A stretch of 7,403 nt of DNA. Source: Acidobacteriota bacterium. GTDB lineage: Bacteria; Acidobacteriota; UBA6911; RPQK01; JADFOI01. Below, in pieces: positions 1-5,403 of the stretch. The notes beneath the pieces are model-generated. The model was given only the letters and a program-made list of their open reading frames with translations, did not search any database and had not been told where the DNA came from. The stretch spans positions 1 to 7,403 of the forward strand of contig JAUXKG010000112.1 of assembly GCA_030624355.1 (NCBI GenBank). The letters are read 5' to 3'. The position numbers and the translations under genes are program-made. Position 1 is the first letter of the stretch. Every line of letters starts with the position of its first letter.

Positions 1-1263
1 ACTCAAGGCCATTAGCGGTCTTTGAAGCTGAATCAATTCCCAGACCGAACCAAGGCCTTCGTACACAGCTAGGGGGACAACGGTGCCCAAGGCCAAGCCC
101 AACAGACCCCCGATCAGTCCTCCCATCAAAATCGCCACCAGGAAGATTCGAACCAGCATGGTACCGGGTAATCCCCGTAGGCGCATTAGTCCAATGGGTC
201 GGCGTTCATTCAGGAAAACGAAATGAACCAAGTTGGCAGCGAACACCCAGGCCATGCCGATGATGGGAAGGGCCAAGAGTAAGGCCACCCAACCGATCAA
301 ATCGGCGGTCTTCCTCATCCGGTCCAGCAATATGAGGGTATCACTGCGAACATAGATCTGAGCGGTATCGGGCATGAGCTCCGATGCCTGGCTCACTAAG
401 GCTGCGATTCTCTCGTGAGAACCGTCCAGGTCCCATCCCGATATCAGCTCGCCACGGTTAATTCGAGCCACGTGGCTGACTTCCGGCAGGTAATCACCCG
501 ACTCCGCGTGAATGTCCAATTCCTCGTGCTCATGAACCTGGGCTTGGAAAAGCGAGTCGAGCCGAGAGATCAATGCGGGATCATACCGGGTATTGAGAGC
601 AGCGCCCATAAAAGGAACGAAGGCGATGGCCCCGGTGTGCTCGAGAAACCACCGGTTTAACTCTTCCCGATCCAGTTGTACGATCTGAGAAATAGGAAAG
701 TTCATGAGCTCACGATAAGTGTCTGGCGCTTCGGCATGATCGTGGTCATCGAGGTGTTCCTCTTCTTGATTCTGGCGCCCTAAAAAGGCGAAACTGCGGG
801 CTCCCTGAAGCCGATCCAGGTTGAACTGGATCGCCTGCTTGGCTCCAAATAAAGCCAACACTGTGCGATCACCTTCGACCCTATACTCGGGAGGGAGCAG
901 CCCCGGATCGGTGGTGGCCAGGATAATGAACCAGGGCATGACCACCGGTTCCCCGCCGGCTTCGGCCCGCATTCCGGGAGGCATGCGGGTACGAAGAAAG
1001 ACCAGGCTCTGGGCTTCCAGCACGTGTGGAAGGCCCATCAGACTGTTGCGAATTTCTTGTTCCCGAGGGATCTCTTTTAGCTGATAAAAGGCTAAATCCC
1101 AGCTAATTCGATCAAGCTGATCCTCGACGTATTCCTTCAGGGCGTAGCGGGAAGCCACGTAAGTTGCTGACATCACTGCTAAGCAGAGGAAAGTAAACAA
1201 ACCAAAGGCAATACAGGTTCGCCATCCCAGCACCCGACCTACAAAGACTGACTTGTGCATCAT
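1..1263 (-). CDS. FtsX/MacB-like ABC transporter permease, N-terminal 421 residues (cut by window edge)
   Basis: The reverse strand is open from the ATG at 1263 to base 1 with no stop, so the C-terminus is missing. The translation starts MMHKSVFVGRVLGWR. It has a first membrane segment at about residues 17-37, a large extracytoplasmic domain at about 38-318, a second membrane segment at about 321-350, the cytosolic motif ERRPIGLMRLRG at 353-364, and a Gly-rich third membrane segment at about 370-400. This order, with an ERR-x-IG-x-x-R-x-x-G loop after the second helix, is typical of FtsX-domain permeases (the MacB/LolC/ABC3 type). Such proteins couple a cytosolic ATPase to work in the periplasm or outer membrane; no ATPase gene is visible here. 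Two adjacent ATGs (1263 and 1260) follow AGGAG; the second has the better 7-nt spacing. The gene lies 90 nt downstream of lipoprotein A on the same strand with no clear terminator between, so co-transcription is possible. The substrate is unknown. Confidence 0.85.
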   Translation of the reverse strand, partial: MMHKSVFVGRVLGWRTCIAFGLFTFLCLAVMSATYVASRYALKEYVEDQLDRISWDLAFYQLKEIPREQEIRNSLMGLPHVLEAQSLVFLRTRMPPGMRAEAGGEPVVMPWFIILATTDPGLLPPEYRVEGDRTVLALFGAKQAIQFNLDRLQGARSFAFLGRQNQEEEHLDDHDHAEAPDTYRELMNFPISQIVQLDREELNRWFLEHTGAIAFVPFMGAALNTRYDPALISRLDSLFQAQVHEHEELDIHAESGDYLPEVSHVARINRGELISGWDLDGSHERIAALVSQASELMPDTAQIYVRSDTLILLDRMRKTADLIGWVALLLALPIIGMAWVFAANLVHFVFLNERRPIGLMRLRGLPGTMLVRIFLVAILMGGLIGGLLGLALGTVVPLAVYEGLGSVWELIQLQRPLMALS

Positions 1264-1353
1264 GCTACTCCTGCCTGCTTTCCAACCTACAACTTGAACC
1301 CTTAAACTTTATGACTTGAAAGGTCTTTTCTGCCGTGGCCTGGGTAACGGATC

Positions 1354-3048
1354 TTATTCCTGTGTCAGATACGGATAGGTCCCCTGCTCAATCTGTTCCA
1401 AGACCCTGGCTTGAGTTGCCCAGGGATCGCGGGCATACTCCTGATAATCTCCGGGAGACGTAATTCCAGGAATATCCGGAACCCACTCCTGTCGGAGCAC
1501 CTCCTCCGGATCACCGTAGCGGGCAGCGAGTGCGCGGATTTCCGCGTGATCCAGTGCCGTCAACCGTCCCTTCTCGATCAAGGTCAACCAGGTCTCGGTC
1601 CCCCTGATTCGGGTCCGGTAAGTGGGAAGCAAGTTGTGAATGTGAATCCAGTGCCCATCCGGAACATTATGCTCTGTGGTAAAGCGTTCCCAGGTCCCCT
1701 CCTGGCCAGCGGGTTCTCCAAACACCTCGACCCCGAATGCCCAGTGGATCACTCCAGCAACATTCCGTTCAGAAGTGTTTCGACCACTCATCAACTCGTC
1801 AGGGCGTGAAAAGAATTTAGGGTTCGTCCCCATTCCTGATTCGTAGAGAAACCAGTAGCCGGACTTGTCGTAATAGGGATACTGAATGTCCTGGAGTTTT
1901 GGGTACTCTAAAAAGTGCCGGAAAAAACGGCCGTAAATGCCTCCACCTTTGACCTCTTTGACGCGCCCTTTCTCCACATGGACTTCGAGTCTGGGGTAGA
2001 AACCCGTATGATTTCTGGTTCCGGCCAGGATTCCGTCAACTTCCGGGATAACGGGAGAATTCCAAGCCTCGCGTTGCCTTGGATACTCCTCAATGGAATA
2101 GGCACGACGCCCACTTGCCTGGTGGGGAAACATGAACAGATGTCCCTGTTGATAGGAGCCTTCCATCCACATTCGAGCCATTGGCTCACTCACTTCAAAG
2201 GAAAAGTCGGTTCCCTCTGGATCTTTGACCTCGGCCAAGTCCGTCCAGGCCAAGGGCTCCAGAGTTCGTTCCTCGGTGAGTCGCCAGATATCGCCAGGAT
2301 AGCCGGGGACTTTGTTCATCACCTCTAAATAGTTGTCGAAGATGAAGTTGCCCAAAAACTTGTCCCCGTGAGGCCCTAACCGGAGGCGCATACCGGTACG
2401 CCCTCCTAGTCCTGCGAACACGTGGTCAAGATCAGAACCATGCTGATCCAGATAGCTTTTAACATCCCCACCCCAAAACACAAAGCGAGGATCTTCTTGA
2501 AGGTATTGCAAACGTTGGGGATCAAGCGGAAGTGACAGCCTTTCTGGTATTTCCTCTGGAAAGAGAGCGTCATACACTTCGGAATCCCTTTCCTTTAGCC
2601 AGTTCCGGGGTTCTTCGGGATCGGCAAATCGATTCAGCCAGAAAAGAACTTCCCGGAATCCCATCTCGGAGGTGAACCCGCTCCCGATGCTAATCTGTTG
2701 CCCTTCCGGCTCGGGAAAGATGACAAGCGCCTCCACACCCCGCTCCGAAAAGGCCTGGATGATGGCCTCTAGAACCAAAGGATTGGGGTCCACCAGCGCG
2801 CGCTGTCCTGTAAAAAGTGCCACCCGTTTGCCGGCTTGAACCAATCCCAGCGGAGTTCTTCCACCGGTTTGACGGACTGCTGACCGCGCGAAGGGCAAGA
2901 TATCCTCTATAGTCTCCGGAGGGCTAATGAAGCCAGGGAAGCGAGGAGAGGGATAGTCCGACTCTTCCTGTAACTCCTGGGAAGTACAAGCCATTCCACC
3001 TGTCAGGACAATAAAGAAGGCTAACCAAAAGTGGAGAAAGTTTTTCAT
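1354..3048 (-). CDS. Putative lipoprotein with M29/NicX-like C-terminal motifs (paralogue A)
   Basis: This is a 564-residue protein, counted from the ATG at 3048. I chose that start because a lipoprotein signal peptide begins there (MKN, a hydrophobic run, Cys at residue 21) and a G-rich Shine-Dalgarno lies 4 nt upstream. An in-frame GTG at 3093 would add 15 residues ahead of the signal. The lipobox (GMAC) is weaker than in its partner. The mature part begins with PRFPGFISPPETIEDILPFA and the block GGRTPLGL (62-69). Later come PEGTDF (277-282), TRNHTG (344-349), YESGMGTNP (402-410), SERNVAGVIHWAFG (426-439) and HIH (469-471). The last four recall the metal-ligand region of M29 aminopeptidases and the related NicX dioxygenase, with Glu403, His435 and His469/471 as candidate ligands. 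That assignment is inferred from motif order; overall similarity looks remote, and I recognise no named family. It is a full-length relative of the divergent gene at 3452. Likely location: lipid-anchored in the periplasm or outer membrane. Confidence 0.85.
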   Translation of the reverse strand: MKNFLHFWLAFFIVLTGGMACTSQELQEESDYPSPRFPGFISPPETIEDILPFARSAVRQTGGRTPLGLVQAGKRVALFTGQRALVDPNPLVLEAIIQAFSERGVEALVIFPEPEGQQISIGSGFTSEMGFREVLFWLNRFADPEEPRNWLKERDSEVYDALFPEEIPERLSLPLDPQRLQYLQEDPRFVFWGGDVKSYLDQHGSDLDHVFAGLGGRTGMRLRLGPHGDKFLGNFIFDNYLEVMNKVPGYPGDIWRLTEERTLEPLAWTDLAEVKDPEGTDFSFEVSEPMARMWMEGSYQQGHLFMFPHQASGRRAYSIEEYPRQREAWNSPVIPEVDGILAGTRNHTGFYPRLEVHVEKGRVKEVKGGGIYGRFFRHFLEYPKLQDIQYPYYDKSGYWFLYESGMGTNPKFFSRPDELMSGRNTSERNVAGVIHWAFGVEVFGEPAGQEGTWERFTTEHNVPDGHWIHIHNLLPTYRTRIRGTETWLTLIEKGRLTALDHAEIRALAARYGDPEEVLRQEWVPDIPGITSPGDYQEYARDPWATQARVLEQIEQGTYPYLTQE

Positions 3049-3052
3049 AAGG

Positions 3053-3061
3053 CCCCCCCTT
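3053..3061 (-). promoter_or_regulatory. G-tract ribosome binding site of lipoprotein A
   Basis: Read on the minus strand this is AA followed by seven Gs, then CCTT and the ATG at 3048. It supports 3048 as the start over the GTG at 3093. The same AA plus G-tract element precedes paralogue B. One arm of a perfect inverted repeat ends on the base next to it. Confidence 0.6.
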
Positions 3062-3119
3062 GTTTCTCCTGAATTGGAAATCAAGCGCACCACTCAATGA
3101 GCCCATTTTCAGGAGAAAC
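3062..3119 (-). repeat. Perfect 12-bp inverted repeat in the leader of lipoprotein A
   Basis: GTTTCTCCTGAA at 3062-3073 and TTCAGGAGAAAC at 3108-3119 are exact reverse complements separated by 34 bp. In mRNA from the candidate promoter at 3137-3165 both arms would be transcribed, giving a 12-bp stem whose 3' arm touches the ribosome binding site. It could act as an RNA control element or, as DNA, a two-half-site operator. The repeat is directly visible; the role is inference. Confidence 0.7.
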
Positions 3120-3136
3120 TTTACAAGATAAGGGGT

Positions 3137-3165
3137 AGCGTAGCCAGGAGGGGTACTGTTGTCAA
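3137..3165 (-). promoter_or_regulatory. Candidate sigma70-type promoter for lipoprotein A
   Basis: On the minus strand there is a perfect TTGACA (3165-3160), a 17-nt spacer, and TACGCT (3142-3137), which matches the -10 consensus at only three of six positions. Transcription would start near 3130 and leave a leader of about 80 nt. The -35 box overlaps the palindrome at 3163-3174. The perfect -35 with ideal spacing favours the call; the poor -10 keeps it tentative. Confidence 0.4.
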
Positions 3166-3174
3166 ATGCATTTG
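3163..3174. promoter_or_regulatory. Perfect 12-bp palindrome CAAATGCATTTG, possible operator
   Basis: The 12 bases are self-complementary. Three of them belong to the candidate -35 box of lipoprotein A, a position from which a bound dimeric repressor could block RNA polymerase. The core ATGCAT recurs twice in the dyad upstream of the alpha/beta hydrolase gene (5301-5345). Function is inferred. Confidence 0.45.
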
Positions 3175-3365
3175 CACTTGGTGCCTCGGTCTTCGGGGCT
3201 CTCATTTTCGTGAATTTCGTCCATTAACTTCCGAATATAGATTCTTTTCTCTTTCACCCTAATCTGTGTTAGGCTCAGCCCATCATTATCGTCTCCAACT
3301 CCAGGAAGGTAGTCTGAGCCCTCGGTTGGTGAGTGACTGTGCCTGTTTCGAAGTTTGCAGGGACT

Positions 3366-3407
3366 GGCTCTAAGAACCCGGTAGCTGCCAAGAGCCCCAA
3401 CCGGGTT
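3366..3407 (+). promoter_or_regulatory. Interleaved stems in the leader of lipoprotein B
   Basis: GGCTCT (3366-3371) is complementary to AGAGCC (3391-3396), and AACCCGGT (3375-3382) is complementary to ACCGGGTT (3400-3407). The order is arm 1, arm 2, arm 1', arm 2', so in RNA the stems either form an H-type pseudoknot or exclude each other. The second stem is followed by GTTTTG, a poor match to a terminator tail. The element ends 44 nt before the ATG of B. It matches no riboswitch class I know; a control role is inference. Confidence 0.4.
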
Positions 3408-3440
3408 GTTTTGATGTCGTTTCGGTGAAGTCTTTTTTTG

Positions 3441-3448
3441 AAGGGGGG
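3441..3448 (+). promoter_or_regulatory. G-tract ribosome binding site of lipoprotein B
   Basis: AAGGGGGG sits 3 nt before the ATG at 3452 and just after a run of seven Ts (3433-3439). It decides for 3452 over the in-frame GTG at 3425, which would place nine extra residues before the signal peptide. The same motif precedes paralogue A. Confidence 0.6.
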
Positions 3449-3451
3449 AAA

Positions 3452-5158
3452 ATGAGAACCAAGAACTTATCGACGCTGCTATGCGTGGTTATCTCAGTTG
3501 GCCTTTTCGGCTGTAGTAGCGAGTCCTCCGGGCCTTCTGAGATCGCTTTTCCTCAGCCGCGATTTCCCAATTATGTGAAATCTCCGGAGACGATTGAGGA
3601 GGTGATGCCCTTTGCCAGAGCTGCGGTCAGGCAAACGGGTGGCAGAACACCTCTGGGCTTGATCAAACCGGGACAGAGGGTTGCGCTGTTTGCTGGATCT
3701 CAGGCATTACTCCATCCCAATCCTCTGGTACTGGAAGCCCTGGTGAAAGCGCTCCAGGAACGAAATGTGAAACCTCGCATTATTCTGCCGCAACCAGAGG
3801 GCACTCAAATCCGTGTCGGAAACCCTTATACGTCTGAAAAGGGGTACATGGAGTCAGCCGGCTGGGTGGGGAGAAATTGGCCTGATCCGGAGGAACCCAA
3901 AGCGTGGCTGCGTGAGAAAAACCCTGAGATTTACAATGCGCTTTTTCCAGAGGTGCCTCCCAGTCCCAGGTATGAGACACTGGATGAGGATCAGCTTGAG
4001 AAACTGGACAAAAATCCGAATTTTGAATTCTGGTCCGGAACTCCTGCCCAATACGTGGCTGAGCATGCCGACGAAGTCGATGTCGTTTTTTTTGGATACG
4101 GTGGTCGCACCAACTCCCGCTTAAGACTGGGCGAACATGGCGACAAATTTCTGGGTAATTTTATTTTTGATACCTGGAATGAGGTGATGACTGATGTAAA
4201 TACCTTTCCGGGTGACCTGTGGCGGTTAGCTGAAGAACGACTGATTGAGCCACTGGGCTGGGTCGACTATCTGCATGTCACGGACCCTGAAGGGACAGAC
4301 TTCACAGTGTCGCTAACCGAGGAAACCGCCAAAATGTGGTCTGAAGGTGTCTACCAGCAGGGACATCTCTACATGTATCCGCTTCAGGCTACGGGAAGGA
4401 ATCCCTACTCGATTAAGGAATATCCCAGGCAAAGGGAGGATATGTGGCTGGCTCCGAAAGTTCCAGACGCAAACGGAGTCATTGCTTCCACTCGCAACCA
4501 CACCGGTTACTTCCCGCGCATTGAATTGACCTTAGAGCACGGGAAAGTCACGGAGGCCAGGGGCGGAGGTTGGTACGGAGACATTCTCCGGACCTTCCTG
4601 GATTACCCCAAGCTGAGTGAGGTGCAGTATCCCTATCACGAAGAGAAAGGGTACTGGTTTCTCTACGAGGCGGGCACGGGAACCAATCCTAAGTTCTATC
4701 TGAGACCGGACGGGTTAAGGAGTGGTCGAAACACCTCTGAACGAAATGTCGCTGGAGTGATCCACTGGGCTTTGGGTGTGGATGTGTTTCATGACAAACC
4801 GGGAATGGAGGGGACATGGAAAAAGTTTACCCAAGAGCAAAATGTTCCACCCCAGCACGGATTTCACTTCCACAATAATCTGGTGACTTACAAGTATCGC
4901 ATTCGGGGTACTGAGCAGATGCGTCCGCTTATCGAGAAAGGGCGCGTCAGTGTGCTGGATAATCCAGAAGTCAGGGCTTTGGCCAGCCGCTACGGAGATC
5001 CCGACTTAATCATGCGGCAGGAATGGGCTCCCGACACTCCGGGGATTACCTCTCCTGGCAGCTATGAAGAGTTCTCTCAAAATCCCTGGGCCCACATGTC
5101 CAAAATGCTTCAGGAAATCGAAGATGGGACCTACGCCTACTTTGGAGGCCGGGATTAG
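3452..5158 (+). CDS. Putative lipoprotein with M29/NicX-like C-terminal motifs (paralogue B)
   Basis: This is a 568-residue protein starting MRTKNL. Its lipoprotein signal has a hydrophobic run ending LFGC, with the acylated Cys at residue 21, the same position as in A. After a short linker it is collinear with A to the C-terminus. By eye roughly half the residues are identical, with long exact blocks such as AVRQTGGRTPLGL, HGDKFLGNFIFD and SGRNTSERNVAGVIHWA. Candidate functional motifs are PEGTDF (279-284), TRNHTG (347-352), YEAGTGTNPKF (405-415), SERNVAGVIHWALG (429-442) and HFH (472-474). Glu406, His438 and His472/474 would be the metal ligands if the resemblance to M29/NicX enzymes is real. 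The C-terminus keeps RYGDP and QEW-x-PD-x-PGITSPG. It is transcribed away from A, with the hydrolase gene 245 nt downstream on the same strand. A periplasmic or outer-membrane enzyme is likely; the reaction is unknown. Confidence 0.87.
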   Translation: MRTKNLSTLLCVVISVGLFGCSSESSGPSEIAFPQPRFPNYVKSPETIEEVMPFARAAVRQTGGRTPLGLIKPGQRVALFAGSQALLHPNPLVLEALVKALQERNVKPRIILPQPEGTQIRVGNPYTSEKGYMESAGWVGRNWPDPEEPKAWLREKNPEIYNALFPEVPPSPRYETLDEDQLEKLDKNPNFEFWSGTPAQYVAEHADEVDVVFFGYGGRTNSRLRLGEHGDKFLGNFIFDTWNEVMTDVNTFPGDLWRLAEERLIEPLGWVDYLHVTDPEGTDFTVSLTEETAKMWSEGVYQQGHLYMYPLQATGRNPYSIKEYPRQREDMWLAPKVPDANGVIASTRNHTGYFPRIELTLEHGKVTEARGGGWYGDILRTFLDYPKLSEVQYPYHEEKGYWFLYEAGTGTNPKFYLRPDGLRSGRNTSERNVAGVIHWALGVDVFHDKPGMEGTWKKFTQEQNVPPQHGFHFHNNLVTYKYRIRGTEQMRPLIEKGRVSVLDNPEVRALASRYGDPDLIMRQEWAPDTPGITSPGSYEEFSQNPWAHMSKMLQEIEDGTYAYFGGRD

Positions 5159-5263
5159 AGAGGAAGCTGGTTATGGGCTGAACTCCCACTAGGTGCCTCG
5201 CTTCATACAGACGATGATGTTTGCTGACGGGTCTTGCGGGCGATCTCTCTGTCCCTTCTCGTC

Positions 5264-5296
5264 GCCGATGTCCCTGCATCGGCTCCTCCTGGAGCC
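5264..5296 (+). other. Two overlapping hairpins downstream of lipoprotein B
   Basis: GCCGATG (5264-5270) pairs with CATCGGC (5277-5283) across a 6-nt loop. GGCTCC (5281-5286) pairs with GGAGCC (5291-5296) across a 4-nt loop. The two share 5281-5283, so only one can form fully. They begin 105 nt after the stop of B. No U-tract follows, so this is not a standard intrinsic terminator. It could protect the 3' end of the message or be a Rho-type end. Confidence 0.4.
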
Positions 5297-5300
5297 AGGT

Positions 5301-5345
5301 TTATGCATTGGTTCTCGTTACAAAACTACGAAAACCTATGCATAA
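5301..5345. promoter_or_regulatory. 18-bp imperfect dyad upstream of the hydrolase gene, possible operator
   Basis: Bases 5301-5318 and 5328-5345 are inverted copies that match at 16 of 18 positions (mismatches at 5309/5337 and 5314/5332) around a 9-nt centre. Each outer arm contains ATGCAT (5303-5308 and 5338-5343), the core of the palindrome at lipoprotein A. The dyad ends 4 nt before the TG of the candidate extended -10, so it covers the -35 region. An operator is the simplest reading. An RNA hairpin at the end of the B transcript is the alternative. Confidence 0.5.
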
Positions 5346-5349
5346 TCCG

Positions 5350-5358
5350 TGCTAGAAT
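5350..5358 (+). promoter_or_regulatory. Candidate extended -10 promoter for the alpha/beta hydrolase gene
   Basis: TGCTAGAAT is a TG-N extension followed by TAGAAT, five of six matches to the -10 consensus. No TTGACA-like box is found 16-18 nt upstream, which is normal for extended -10 promoters. Transcription would start near 5365, giving a leader of about 40 nt before the ATG at 5404. Tentative. Confidence 0.4.
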
Positions 5359-5403
5359 CGCCTCATTGTTATATTTTTACGTTTTTAAAGGGAGGAAATG
5401 AAG

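Larger units (their letters stand above)
3049..3451. other. Divergent control region between the two lipoprotein genes
   Basis: This 403-bp gene-free stretch separates the start codons of paralogues A and B. The half near A holds its ribosome binding site, the 12-bp inverted repeat, a candidate promoter and the ATGCAT palindrome. The half near B holds interleaved dyads at 3366-3407. A weaker 7-bp inverted repeat lies at 3272-3278 and 3314-3320 (GGCTCAG/CTGAGCC) and could be chance. For B I see no convincing promoter; TATAGA at 3236-3241 is a weak -10 candidate with no good -35. I see no convincing coding sequence here. Confidence 0.6.

Noticed and set aside
415..1084. Plus-strand open frames at 415-660 and 821-1084
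   Set aside because: They lie antisense to the permease, whose translation is continuous, has membrane helices and shows an FtsX motif. The plus-strand products show no family features.
1411..2328. Plus- and minus-strand open frames within lipoprotein A
   Set aside because: They are overlapping frames of a gene supported by a signal peptide, a ribosome binding site and a full-length paralogue.
2924..3205. 93-codon minus-strand frame overlapping the start of lipoprotein A
   Set aside because: It runs through the promoter, inverted repeat and signal peptide coding region in another frame, with no good ribosome binding site or recognisable product.
3049..3451. tRNA or known small RNA gene in the divergent region
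   Set aside because: No cloverleaf, T-loop consensus or known RNA signature was seen; the only structure is the dyads reported.
5264..5296. Intrinsic terminator for lipoprotein B
   Set aside because: The stems are GC-rich but no run of Ts follows either one, so I kept them as hairpins of unknown role.
3062..5345. CRISPR array or insertion-sequence ends
   Set aside because: The repeats are inverted pairs of different sequence, not regularly spaced direct repeats. There is no transposase gene and no terminal repeats bracketing a gene.
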